64,000 nucleotides of DNA from Hybos culiciformis (GCA_964007475.1 OZ023274.1:31775827-31839826); one strand, 5' to 3'; counted from the first letter of the stretch, positions 45,655-57,444 are shown. A program made the numbers and translations. Notes: generated from the sequence alone by a model not told the origin.

Positions 45655-47103
45655 GTTGCACAATCCTGCAGTTCCAATGAAGAACTGGGCTGTCATTCGG
45701 CAAGAGGATGGCAACGATGATCAAAACAAAAACAGCATGTCGTTATGCTTCTCATCAATGAGGAAAGTCTAAAGCCTCTTGAGAAGCAGGACTTCAAGCT
45801 GCGATTGGGCATAAGGCATGCAAGACTGAAGGTCTTCCAAGAAGGTAGCCCTGAGGTCGATGAATTGGATGCGGCAAGCGACCTGATTGAGGAGATGAGC
45901 CTTAATCAGATTAATCTAAAGCATTCCAAGAATGCCTCGGATAATCTGCTGGTCCTCCTAGCTGAGGAGGACGTCGACATAGCCTTTATTCAAGAGCCGT
46001 GGATCAATGCCTCCAGAATCAGAGGTCTCAATAGCAGCAACTACGCATTGTTTTACAAAGTTGCAAATCCAGGAGACGGTAAGCCAAGAACCTGTCTTCT
46101 AATTAAAAAACAAATAAATGCTTTTCTCTGCTCTAATTTTAGCTGTGCAGACGTGACAGTGGTCAAATTGGAACAGAGCAATGGTAGTGAGCTTTATCTA
46201 GCATCCGTGTACATGGCACGTGAAGGGCCTATTCCACCACCAGAATTACAAAAGGTGGTTAAATCAAACGAAGATAGGTGGCGATGTCAATGCTCGACAT
46301 ACACTATGGGGCAGCTCAGAGATAAATGAAAGAGGTGAGTTACTTTTTGATTTTATCTTAGATAATAACCTAATAGTATGTAACAGGGGTCACACCCCTA
46401 CCTTCACATTTCCCAGCTCAGACAGTTTCTCTGGCTGGTCAGATGTAATTGATATTACATGTAAAGGTAACTCAGAATCTTTTAAGGTAGATAACTGGAG
46501 AGTGTCTAACAAAAGGTCTTTCTCGGACCATAGTTGGATACTCTTCAGCATCACCTTTGGAGTAGATGCTCCGAAGCCTTATCGAAATCCGAAGAGAACG
46601 GATTGGAATAGATTCAAAACAGTGTTACGTCAAAAACTACCAAACTTTAGTAAGCCTATTTCTAGTATAGAAACAGTTGAGTGGCTGGATGAAAAAACGG
46701 AAAAGTTCACGAAAGCCTTAGAGGTGGCGTTCAAGGTGTCTTGTCCGATAACACGTAGCAAAAAATCTCTTCCCCTGTGGTGGAACGAAGATTTGACTAG
46801 ACTTAGGAAGGCCTCTAGATATACCTATAATATCTGCTACCAGAGCGGATCATGGGAGCTCTACAAGGCAAGCCTTCGGAAATACAAGAATGCAATAAGA
46901 GCCTCCAAAAAGAAAGGCTGGAGGGAGTATTGCGAGTCTATCGAAGACACTAGCGAATCTGCAAGGCTAAGCAGAATTCTATCAAAGGAGCAATCTAGTC
47001 CATCCTTCCTCAAGACAATGGAAGGTACGTGGACAGAATCCTCATCTGAAACTCTTAAATTATTATTAGACACGCACTTTGCATTGAATTGTGAAAAAAA
47101 TTA
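45655..47103 (+). pseudogene. LINE fragment (LOA-like): end of ORF1 plus endonuclease of ORF2
   Basis: This is an island of roughly balanced base composition in AT-rich surroundings. It reads in three consecutive frames. Frame one (about 45655-45740, MKNWAVIRQEDGND) and the start of frame two (45745-45840, NEESLKPLEKQDFKLRLGIR) resemble the end of a LINE ORF1. Frame two continues through MSLNQINLKHSK and DIAFIQEPWI to about 46250. Frame three (about 46265-47103) carries GGDVNARHTLWGSS, SDHSWI and WWNEDLTRLRKASR. These are the motifs of an apurinic-like endonuclease in the Jockey/I/LOA group; QEPW, the GDVNA Asp/Asn and SDH are active-site residues in the family. Two frameshifts inactivate it, and it stops at HFALNCEKN without any reverse transcriptase. 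The clade call is by eye. Confidence 0.8.
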
Positions 47104-50100
47104 AGGAAATAAGATTTTTCGTTATCGTTAATTAGACACTACATTCGGCTAAATTGATTATAACTATTATACGCTCATATAAGTGCCATTAGTTCTGATG
47201 TTCTGTTGGATTGTTTTTAGTTTACTTTTAAATTGAAGTTAATGCTAAAATCGCAAATGCATTATTGTAAATATCAAAAGCAAAACAGTTTTAAACAATT
47301 TTATAAGAAAAAAAAACTGAAAATAGATTTATTTTCCCATAATTCTTATTGGCTATAATTTTTAAATCTGAATTTTATTGAAAACATTTTTCTCCCACGT
47401 TTGAATCAATAAAGTTTTCTTTGTTATGTTTTTTTTTCCGTAAGGTTTTCCATTACTTTAATAATTTTTTATTCTTATTTAATATTTATACAATAATTTT
47501 ATAAATATTAATTTGTATTTATTTAAAACTATCATAAATTAGTAATATTTCCCAATAATAGGAAAATTTATTTAATTGTTATTTAATATTTTTATTTCTT
47601 TCAATTAAATTAAAATTTTTCATTTAACAAATATTAGCTTTTGTAATAGATTTAACCTTAACTTTTGTATGTTTTTTTTTCTTGCAATATTATTATTTGA
47701 TTAGGCCGTGGAATTGATTTTTTTTTATTATGTATTTTCAATAATTGATTAATTTTAGCTACAAAAGTGTGTTGATTACGTTTGCCTTATTTATTAACTT
47801 CGTTTCATTGAAACTATTTTAAATGTAAAATTGTAAATTACAAGAATCAGAAGAATTGAGAATTCTTATTGCCATGACTTTCCAGAATTGTAGACTTTTT
47901 CATTAAAATATAAAATTAAATTACTATTTTGTTTTATTATGTATATTATAGTAAAATCTTAAAATCTCTAAATTGTATGATATGTCTAAATAAATATATA
48001 TATTTAACCAAAATTATGATTTAGTTTGAAGTGAGTTTTCATTGAGTTAAACTAACTATAAATTAAGCAATTAGTTTACTCGTTACACTTGTATTTACAA
48101 TTTTCATATAAGAAAAATGTTATTAAATTCTATTAAACATAAATTGCAAACAAAAAAAGAATGAATGACCACACCTGTGCATACAATATTTTTTTTCTTC
48201 AATTTAATTCATGCTTCAGAAATGAAAAAAATATATGAAAAATTTATTATTTTCTTTTTTTTTCAGATGAGATTAATTTCACAGCAAGAATAAGTAAAAA
48301 ACTATAATTTTATCATTTATTGAAAGATAATATAATGCTAGCATGAAGTTGCTGTTAAAAATTTTTGCATAACACAACCTTTGTTATGTTAGTTTAAGTG
48401 GACTTTTAAATTAGCTTACAGCAGTATGGAAGTTTTATTTTATCATAAAATCCAGGAATCACATTGAGAATATTTTTCAAATTATAGCTTTTATTTGATT
48501 AAATTAAATATTAACATATAATAAAGAAAATTTTTATTATTTCTGGCTTATCACCCCAACATTACTTGCCGATATTTGGGTTTTTTTGCTAAAAGAGTAG
48601 AAAAAAATATTGTTGGCATGTAAAACTGGGACTTAAAATCAAAAATATATGACCGAGGAGTCTTAAATCCGAAAAATTAACACTTAAAAACTTGAACCCT
48701 CGTTGGATGATGTCATTTCTAAGCCGATAATACCTTTCTAAAACAAAAGACTTAAGTAGATAACTTTTCTTTTCATTTAATTTTATTCAAATTTTTAAAC
48801 ATGAAATATTTTTAAACGCCAACTAAAAGGTAAATAATGCAACTGAAAAAATATAACATGTAATTATGAAACATATATTAATGACATGTTTTCGCGATTT
48901 TGTAATCAATTTACTTTTGTAAATGAGTCAAGAAAAGAATTTTGAAAATATTTATAATATTTTGCCTCCTAGACAGATATTTTTTTTCGCAAGCTGTTGT
49001 ATTTTTTTTAACTGTTATATATGTATGTATATATTAATAAATTGTAACAGATTACATATTGCAAATTAATTGCAAAATTTACATAATAATATAAATCAAA
49101 GCTTTATTATAAAGTTTTTATAGTATCGCATAAAGCACTTAGGTAAAAACAGCTTCTACAGCTTTATTGTTAAAAATCTTGTATTTATTATTATCAATTT
49201 TATACAATCTCATATTATTCAATATAATAGTAAAAATTTTGAATTGAAAATTAAGTTAATATAATTGAATGAACTTATAATGAAAATGTTTAAAAATTCG
49301 AGAAAAAATTCGATTTGGTTTCATTAGAAAAATATTTTTTGATTTCAGTTCAGTTTGAACTCCATAAAAAGTATAAAAATATTAAAGATAGAACAGGGCC
49401 TAAATATTTTTCATATTGTGCTTTTAAAACTTGTTATATTTATTTGTATTTTAAAAGAGCAATTACAAAATTTTAAAATTATAAAATTCTTGAAAATATT
49501 ATTTGAATTATTTAAATGAACGTGAGATTTTAAGCTCGTTAAATAATTAATGGATCAAGATTTTTTTTTTTTTTATATAAATAAAAATTAAGAATGTAAT
49601 TCACCTGATTTAATGCTGTTTAAATTAAAAATAAATAATTATAAAATCGATCAAGCATATAGTTTTAATTTAGTGTAATTCAGTGAGTAATTTAAGATTA
49701 GAATTTAAAATATTTATATACATTTTTATTTAAATGGAAGATCTGTCGATTTATAAGAATTAATTTTTCATCGTTAAAAACTGGTTACTGGTTATTTTAA
49801 TGTATGCATATTTTAAATTTTAAATTTAACCTTTCACTTGTAGAAACCATAGAATAAGAATTAAAAGGTTTATCCTATATAAATAAACTAAATTATTCGG
49901 TGCTACAAAATGAATTTACTTTCCGAGTGATTAGTTCATTTTTTCATACTGAATCGTCTAATTAAGTCATACAAGGAATTACTTTACTAAGTTGTCATAG
50001 GAAGTATTAAGTTTCAAAATAATTGAAACAAATGATTTAAAAAAAATAGGTTTATATTCCATAATATTATGAGAATTCATCTAGTGTTAACTAAAAATTC

Positions 50101-50491
50101 TTTAATAAATATAATGTCAGTTAAGTAATTAGCGAGTATGAAAAATAAAATGTTGTTAAAATTTATCCAAAATTCATCAATACAGAATCGCTCTTATTTT
50201 TTTTTTTTCACAAAATGAATTATTTTCTTTAGCAGTGAATAATTAAGAGTTTTAATTTCTTTATTGCCTTGAATTAAATTTTTTGTTATTAAAAAAAAAA
50301 GCTTATACGATGATCCTAAAAATTATTAAATTAAATTCGATTAAGTAATCTGTAATCAAAAAGTGGCAAATTCTTGATTAAATTTTAAATGGATACTGCC
50401 TATCAAAAAAAAAGGTTATATAAATTTCGATCTCATTTTTTTCTTGTATATTGATTCGCTGTAAGATGTTATTATAAAAACACATAATATT
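47104..50491. other. AT-rich spacer, nothing recognised
   Basis: The sharp return to high A+T at about 47100 marks the LINE boundary. No poly(A) tail, target duplication, gene or repeat was recognised in the following 3.4 kb. Confidence 0.5.
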
Positions 50492-50493
50492 TA

Positions 50494-50943
50494 AAGGGTG
50501 TTTTTTTTAGAGGTATAGAACTTTAAGTTGGCAACACTTTTTTGACTGGCGGCAATTTTGTCAGCTGTCAAGTGATTTATGTTCAGTTTGGTTTGGCATT
50601 TCAACATGAATAGACTAACGTCTGAACAACGCTTGCAAATTGTGCAAATTTAAAAAATCATGGTTCTGTTCGAAATATGTATCGCGCGAATTTGTTCAGC
50701 GATGAAGCTCATTTTTGGTTGAATGGATACGTCAATAAGCAGAACTGCCGTATTTGGAGTGAAAATTGGATCTCCAGATTAGACTGCGTCCGAGCCAGCT
50801 GTGGCGGTCATATGCCAGAAGTCATATTTAAATTATAATGCTAGAAGATTATCTTTCGAATAAAGTAAATTTCATGTCAATTTAAAAAATCATCTTTGTT
50901 TTATTCCATTTCAAAGTTCTATACCCCTAAAAAAAACAACCTT
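50494..50943 (+). mobile_element. Tc1/mariner-type internal-deletion element, 450 bp
   Basis: The inverted tips AAGGGTGTTTTTTTTAGAGG and AAGGTTGTTTTTTTTAGGGG, continuing as TATAGAACTTT, give a terminal repeat of over 30 bp. TA lies on both sides (50492-50493 and 50944-50945), as expected for Tc1/mariner. Inside are three pieces of one transposase joined together (see the pseudogene entry). Confidence 0.9.
50606..50838 (+). pseudogene. Deleted mariner-like transposase
   Basis: The start MNRLTSEQRLQIVQI is followed by TAA (50651-50653). One frame over, NHGSVRNMYRA continues the N-terminal helix-turn-helix region, then jumps straight into LFSDEAHFWLNGYVNKQNCR, the segment around the second-half catalytic Asp (FSDEAHF). 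A second jump at SENW leads to the C-terminal tail (ISRLDCVRASCGGHMPEVIF) and TAA. Most of the catalytic domain is missing, so it encodes no active enzyme. The two fusions look like internal deletions; the AGTGAAAATTGG joint could reflect short shared sequence. Confidence 0.85.
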
Positions 50944-50945
50944 TA

Positions 50946-53549
50946 CTAAGGAAAATAAATAATAAAAAAACAGTAACACTAAATAACAATAAAATTAAAA
51001 AAAATGTATAAACATATGTATTTTATGATCCATTTAATTGATTTGGCATCATACTGGGCAAAATTTAACAACATAATTATAGGTATTTTTGTTTATTACG
51101 AATTGATTTGTTAAGAAATAACATTATTTTACAGATTTTTTAAAGTTAAATTTATTAAACTTAAGAAATGATGGACTAAATATTTACAATTGGAAATTAT
51201 TATGTTTTATTTCATTGAGCTATGATTAGAAATTATGAATCAATGATCGGCACATTTTATTATATACATTATACAATTTACTTTCAATTATTATACTTAT
51301 AGGAAATTTAATTTATTTTTAAATTTTGTAGAATATCAGCGGATTAATGTAATGATGCTAATTCGTTAAAAAAGTGTAAGGCAAGAAAAATTATGTAATT
51401 TTTTTATTATGTATGTCCAGTTCACTCCACATTTGTTTCAAAACTTATTTTGATTGAAAATTAAATTTTGGTTTGAATTCAATAATATATATAACCTAAA
51501 TTGGCCACACATTTTTTATAATTGCTTAATCATATTTATAAGAATTGATTATCCTATTATATACTACGGCTCATTAGTTCGCGGCAACCATAATGCAATT
51601 AAAGAATAAATGTATTAACTTAATTATTTAATAGGAGTTACATGACTTCATGAACCAAAAATAAAATGTTATAACTTTCTTTTTGTACATCAAAAAAAAA
51701 AATAAATAAAATTAAAATGCACTTTGTACAAAAAATAATGTTTCACAGCTTTTCAATATAAAAATTCCTTTAATAAATAGATTAAATCTTTAAATTACAA
51801 GCCACAGCATTTATAAAAAAAATTAAAAAATATCAATTAAAATTAAAAACAATATTTTAAAATTGAACAATCATTAAATTAACACCTAATAGCATTAAAA
51901 AAAAAATTATAAATGATGGTTCATCAAAGATTATGACCGCATTAAATTAACTTAAGAAGGCTCGAAATAATGAAATATAAAAATTAGTAATGCATGAGTT
52001 ATTAATTTTTGCAGCTTTTATTACTTTTTAACTATGATCTAGTAGATTTTTGTTAGTTAAATGTTCTTTCACCAATTGCCAACTACTGCGTTCGATTGAC
52101 GATGGGAAGAAAATAATTTTTTGTATTAAAACTGTATAATATTTTAGCAATTGCATGAAGTATCTAAATTTTGTTCACTTACTAAAATTTCCTCCAATTT
52201 TTTGAAAATCTCAGAAATACTTTAATATAAAAAAATTAAATACTTTTGTTAAAAATTTCATATAAACAAGGTATATTAATGTTTGAAGTTTCAGTGAAGA
52301 GAGCAATGTTCTCCTCATGAATAGTTTTATCGTCTTCGTAGCTCAGTACCGAAACTAGAAAAGCAAATAAATTGTTTAACAATATGATGATGTATATTAT
52401 TTAAAAAAACCAAATAACAAATAAATAACAATAGCAAATAGTTTCCAATAAATTCAATCGTCAACATCAATTAAAGAAAAAATGCAATTGTGAGTTTTAT
52501 CAAAACACAAAAAAAATAATGATAATCGTGACGGTAGTTTGTTCTTTATATTATTAATGTGATACACCTTATATAATGTTTAATTTGTTGCATATCTACC
52601 ATTCAGTTTCAATTTCATTAAAAGAAATATTAATTTTGTTTTCCATCGTCTTAAATTAATGAAATTTGAAATTGTATCAATTTATGTAAATTATGAAATT
52701 TGTTTGCTCCAATCCCAACAATCTTATAGAACAGAAAATTACTGCGGTGTATAAACATTAAACGTAAACGCAAGTATTTTGTTCGTTTACTGGATAAAAC
52801 TGTTGTTTGGACGTCTGTCGGTAATCAATTTTTCAGCATTATATAAAATTAATTAAATAAACTTTAAATTTATACATCTATTTTGATTTTAATTTTATTT
52901 TTCACAGTATTTTCACGACATTAGCGTACAATTTTTATAATGCGGATTTAATAGCAATTAATTTAAATGGCTTATTAATCGAATTGTTAGTGAATTCAAA
53001 ACAAACGTGAATAAATTTAAATTTTAAACACTTTTTTTTTTATTTCAACAAATAATTGATCCAAATTTTCCCATGAAAATTATATGCTAGTTATGTGAGA
53101 ATATAGGTTATTAGAGTTGTATTAAAACAATAATGTGAATTAAATCATTGAATAAATTTAAATATATTTAAAGTAAATCCTTTAAAGGTTAGAAAAAAAT
53201 AATGAAATTTACGCAAAGAAAAGAAACATCTACGAAATGCCGCCTTAATTTAAAGCTTGGATAGAATAATATGACTGAAAAGTAGTACAGAGTCTACTCT
53301 TTTTTACCAATCAACAAGATAGAAATAATATTGGACCAAAAAAATTAATATAATGGTATTTGGATTGTAAAGATAATGAAACAGTTTTAGTTTTTCTTTT
53401 CTTGTACTGTTTTTTTTCGGCAAAAAAAAAATATCGGTACATAAATAAACAAATCTTATTTATGTTTGCTTTGTTTAGAAAAAAATTAAGTAGTAAACTA
53501 TAATATTTTCTTTGCATAACCGGTATCATAACGAAGATAATAAAAACAC
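50946..53549. other. AT-rich spacer, nothing recognised
   Basis: No gene, tRNA or repeat is supported. TTCGTAGCTCAGTACC near 52335 resembles the D-arm of a tRNA but has no matching acceptor or T-arm. Confidence 0.5.
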
Positions 53550-53844
53550 TTATGAAATAGTAGATTACAATACATGTTATGAAAATTTGTTATTCTTGCG
53601 AGTTGTGTATACACACAAACACATAGACACGAGTCATATTTATATCACGAGACCGAAGGTCGAGTGATATAATATTGACGAGTGTCTATGTGTTTCTGTG
53701 TATACACAACGAGCTGTATAACAAATTTGATTAACATGTATTGCATACTGCTTTAATGTGCATTAGAGAGGGAGTTGCAAAGAGAGAATATAGAGATAAT
53801 TTATAATAAAAAATAAAGATTAAAGAAGCCAAGGGAATTTTTCC
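53550..53844 (+). repeat. R1 repeat copy B: hairpin and start of minisatellite
   Basis: This copy holds TAGTAGATTACAATACATG, the long hairpin (53584-53727), the spacer GAGAATATAGAGATAATTTA and the first minisatellite unit, which is cut inside GGGAATTTTTCC at 53844 by the next element. Confidence 0.85.
53584..53727. repeat. R1 long hairpin, copy B
   Basis: A 144-bp palindrome with arms of about 70 bp. Each arm carries AATTTGTTAT at its base and GTTGTGTATACACA, ACACATAGACAC and TATATCAC further in; the turn is GACCGAAGGTC. This copy and the one at 56987-57130 are nearly identical. Confidence 0.9.
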
Positions 53845-54780
53845 TTGGGATCGTGTCGAAATTCTGTATTGCAAAATTATTTGTTGCAAAATTCTGTATA
53901 ACAAAAAAAATTCTGGATTGCAAAATACTGTATTGAAAAAAAATGTATGCATAAATTCTGTATGTATAAAATTCTGTTTGACAAAATTCTGCTATAGTGA
54001 AATTCTGCTACATTCAAATTCTGTATTTATAGTAAAATTCTGAATGGCGAAGTAGGAGTAAAATCTAAAAAAGGCGATAATTATTGTTGCTGGAAAAATG
54101 TATAATCATGTTAATCATGTAGCTTGCAAACAAAAAAAAATCAAATTATTTTATTGCTAATTAAATTCATCTATTATTAAAAAAAAAAATTTTTTTTTAT
54201 ATATAACAAATTTTGTTTTTTAGATAACTCTTTTTTTATAAAGACAGATGCGTTGCAATTATTTTAAGAAACTCGCAATTTTCTAATTTTGCCCTTTTCT
54301 TCATAATTCTTTTAATTTTTTTTGATTGTTTCGCGACTTTTTTTTTATTGAATCTTTCTCCTAGTTTAGCCTTTTCCATTTGGCATTTTGAAATAATTAA
54401 TTCATTTTTTAGATTACTCATCAATTTGTACAACCCTGAATGACGTTTACCCGCTAAACATTTTAATCGTCTATGGTCTATGCCAAGCCCGTGCATTGTT
54501 TTGAGTCCTTGGAAAGCTCACAATATTGAATTCAAATTTAGTTTTCAACAGTTTATACAAAAAAATATACGTAAAGAATTCTGTATTGAAAAAATAAAAT
54601 AAAAAATTATGCGCGCGGTACATAAGAATTTTACGGTACATAATTTTACAATACAGTATTTTATCTAACAGAATTTTGTCTATACAGAATTATATAATAC
54701 AGAATTTTGTTAATACAGAATTTTGCTAAACAGAATTTTGGGATACAGAATTATTCAATACAGAATTAAGACCCCAACTC
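53845..54780. mobile_element. 936-bp element with arrays of AATTCTGTAT in opposed halves, 9-bp target duplication
   Basis: AATTTTTCC flanks both sides (53836-53844 and 54781-54789), and an uninterrupted R1 unit at about 54842 shows that this string occurs once in the empty site. The left 200 bp repeats AAATTCTGTATT-like strings about ten times; the right 200 bp repeats the inverse (ATACAGAATT) about nine times. The tips share TTGGGATC/TTGGGGTC. A 9-bp duplication suits Mutator- or Merlin-type elements, but the superfamily is open. Confidence 0.75.
54236..54496 (-). pseudogene. Lys-rich 86-residue frame inside the 936-bp element
   Basis: The minus-strand frame starting MHGLGIDHRRLKCLAGKR runs through a Lys-rich, helix-prone stretch (KKKVAKQSKKIKRIMKKRAK) to a stop. 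Composition is less AT-driven than chance frames nearby, and it sits in the middle of a mobile element, so it may be a fragment of that element's transposase, perhaps a coiled-coil part. I do not recognise a family and cannot exclude chance. Confidence 0.3.
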
Positions 54781-55110
54781 AATTTTTCCACGTTAATTAT
54801 CCTTTAATTTCTCTTTCTTTTACAGATAAAAGAAGCCAAGGGAATTTTTCCACGTTAATTATCCTTTAATCTCTCTTTCTTTTAAAGATAAAAGGAAAAA
54901 AGGGAAATATTGTGAGTGTGAGAGATATTATTTTTGTTTATAGTATTACGCAGTTCAAAATGAAGTAAGTAAATACAATATTGGGAAATGTAAATACAAT
55001 TTACATCACAGGGAAATGGAAATACAATTTACATTTCCCTATAATTGCATGTGTATTGATGCATGTAATGGACCATTTACCGAGCTAAATTTGCGAATGT
55101 AAATACAACT
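54781..55110 (+). repeat. R1 copy B: minisatellite end and middle segment
   Basis: Two further minisatellite units are followed by ATTGTGAGTGTGAGAGATAT and GTTTATAGTATTACGCAG (an uninterrupted equivalent of the CACTA-like insertion site). After that come AAATACAATTTACAT repeats in both orientations, GCATGTGTATTGATGCATG and AAATACAACTTACCG. Confidence 0.85.
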
Positions 55111-55157
55111 TACCGAAGACATGCACATTAATAGTAGATTACAACACATATTAAGAA

Positions 55158-55305
55158 AATTTGTTATTGCAACGAGTTGTATATATACACAAAAACACAT
55201 AGACACGAGGCAATACTTTATCACGAGATCGAAGGTCTAGTGATATAATATTGACGAGTGTCTATGTGTTTTTGTGTATATATACAACGATCTGTGTAAC
55301 AAATT
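55158..55305. repeat. R1 long hairpin, copy C
   Basis: It follows R1 copy B directly through CACATTAATAGTAGATTACA, in the same orientation, making a head-to-tail arrangement. It is more diverged (GTTGTATATATACACAAAAA in place of GTTGTGTATACACACAAAC). Confidence 0.85.
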
Positions 55306-55956
55306 TTATTAATATGTTTTGTACACTGATTTAATGCGCATGCGAGAGGGAGTTGAAAACAATACATTAACAATGAAAAAAATAAACAAAAAAGTTCAAA
55401 ATGAAGCAAGGAAATAAAATTTAATTAATACGGAAGTAAATTTATTTCTCGAAATGATTTCAAACCGGATGATTTAAGATCAGCTAATTCCTAAAATATT
55501 AAAAAAAAAAATTAGTAACTTTTCCAAAAAAAAATTATTCATTTTCTTTTTTCTTTTTTGAATTAGCTGATCTTCTTAAATTTTATTTTTAATTATTAAA
55601 AAAAAATAATAATAATTTTATAATTAAAAATATAATCAAATAATTAAAATTATTATAATTATAATTTATATTTAGAATAAATAATCTCCTTGTTGCTGCC
55701 ATTTTCCTCGTTTGTTGATAAAAAAAAAAAAAATTCTTACTTGACATTTGACAATTGACAGCAAACTTTATAATGCCAGACAAAAATTTTTTCAATTCTT
55801 TCAGTGTTACCATTGTTCTATTTTTATTAATTTTGTTTTTTTTTGAATAAAATAAGTGCAATTTTTGAAGTGTGATTTAAATTTTTGTACTAAAATCCAA
55901 CCACACTCGCTTAAAAATTTAGTAGTAGAGGTTCGAAGATCCTTTAAAAATAATAG
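55306..55956. other. R1 tail, small foldback and AT-rich spacer
   Basis: R1-like sequence fades after about 55420 (GTTCAAAATGAAGCAAGG). At 55476-55490 AAGATCAGCTAATTC is the exact inverse of 55560-55574, a 99-bp foldback. The rest is AT-rich; reading frames in it are not supported as genes. Confidence 0.5.
55476..55574. repeat. 99-bp foldback with 15-bp perfect arms
   Basis: AAGATCAGCTAATTC at the left and GAATTAGCTGATCTT at the right pair perfectly around a poly-A/poly-T interior. The arms sit inside non-R1 sequence; no clear target duplication. Confidence 0.65.
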
Positions 55957-55964
55957 ATTGAAAC

Positions 55965-56476
55965 TAGGGTTTCCAAATATCCGGATTTTTGTGTAACCGA
56001 GGTTATCGGATAGTAGTTCTAGAATTATCCGGCGGATACCGGATAACCGTATAAAAATAATATTGAAATAATATTGAATCTAATTATAATTACTCAAAAT
56101 AATCCCAAACTAGTCTTTTTAATGACATTTTCTAGAGATAATAAAAAAAACCTTTAAATATTTTAATTCGAGATCTAAAACATAACATAAACTTACCCAA
56201 ATTTTTCTATGTGTTTCTTTTTAAAAACCGTGTTTGTTCTTAAATAAACTTTATTATATAGATTCAACAAATAACTATAAAAATGCTTGCTACATAAAAT
56301 TTAAAATTTTTCAAAAATTATTACAATGACTAGCCTACTTTGTTTGGAAAATTCAACAAATTTAATTTAATCACTTAAAATTGCTAACCGTGAGATTTTT
56401 AACGGATATTGGATACGGTTAAGAGTATAAATAACGGCGGATACCGGATACAGATATATCCGTTTTGGAAACCCTA
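55965..56476. mobile_element. hAT-type non-autonomous element, 512 bp
   Basis: The tips are TAGGGTTTCCAAA and its inverse, with an exact 8-bp duplication ATTGAAAC (55957-55964 and 56477-56484). TAGGG ends plus 8 bp fit hAT. Inside both ends are several CGGATA/TATCCG motifs (TATCCGGAT, GGCGGATACCGGATA, AACGGATATTGGATACGG), in both orientations. No coding capacity. Confidence 0.85.
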
Positions 56477-56484
56477 ATTGAAAC

Positions 56485-56738
56485 ACATGCTAAGAAAATT
56501 CATCGACTGATCGACTGGCCGCTTTTTAAAAAAAAAAAAAATAGCCGCGTATTCTTTTATTGGTTCTTTTTTGTTTTTTTTTTTTCTTTGCTCAGAAGGA
56601 AAATATAGATTAGCTCAGAGGGGAAATATAGATTAGCTCAGAGGGGAAATATAGATTTTTAGCATTATAAACTAAACTTTATTTGACATTGATATGATGC
56701 TTGTGAGAGGTATACATTTGCAATTTTTTTTTTTTTTT
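56485..56738. other. Spacer with a 23-bp triplet repeat
   Basis: GCTCAGARGGRAAATATAGA units start at 56590, 56613 and 56636 (23-bp period). TCGACTGGCCGC at 56518-56529 matches a string near R1 copy A. Confidence 0.6.
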
Positions 56739-57444
56739 GGTATTTGTCTGTATTGAAATATTTTAGTGTGAGTGTTACGCAGTTCAAAATGAAGTAAGTA
56801 AATACAATATAGGGAAATATAAATACAATTTACATCACAGGGAAATGTAAATACAATTAACATTTCCCTATAATTGCATGTGTATTGATGCATGCAATGG
56901 ACCATTTACCGAGCTAAATTTGCGAATGTAAATACAACTTACCGAAGACATGCACATTAATAGTAGATTACAATACATGGTATGAAAATTTGTTATTCTT
57001 GCGAGTTGTGTATACACACAAACACATAGACACGAGTCATATTTACATCACGAGACCGAAGGTCGAGTGATATAATATTGACGAGTGTCTATGTGTTTGT
57101 GTGTATACACAACGAGCTGTATAACAAATTTGATTAACATGTATTGTATACTGCTTTAATGTGCATGTGAGAGGTAGTTGCAAAGAGAGAATATAGAGAT
57201 AATTTATAATAAAAAATAAAGATAAAAGAAATGGAGGGAAATGTTCCACGTTAATCATTCTTTAATTTCCCTTTCTTTTACAGATAAAAAAAACAGAGGG
57301 AAATGTTCCACGTTAATCATTCTTTAATTTCCCTTTCTTTTACAGATAAAAGAGCTTTGGGAAATGTTCCACGTTAATCATTCTTTAATTTCTCTTTCTT
57401 TTACAGATAAAAGAAACTTTGGGAAATGTTCCACGTTAATTTTA
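56739..57444 (+). repeat. R1 repeat copy D: middle, hairpin and minisatellite
   Basis: The order is GGTATTTGTCTGTATTGAAA, the middle segment with AAATACAATTTACAT repeats and GCATGTGTATTGATGCATG, the long hairpin (56987-57130), the spacer, then four minisatellite units with GGAAATGTTCCACG at about 57239, 57300, 57360 and 57420. It is interrupted at about 57444. Confidence 0.85.
56987..57130. repeat. R1 long hairpin, copy D
   Basis: A 144-bp palindrome, nearly the same as copy B (53584-53727), with the turn GACCGAAGGTC. The similarity of these two copies suggests recent duplication or homogenisation. Confidence 0.9.

Noticed and set aside
52330..52360. tRNA-like string TTCGTAGCTCAGTACC
   Set aside because: No acceptor stem, anticodon loop or T-arm (GGTTCGA) at the right spacing.
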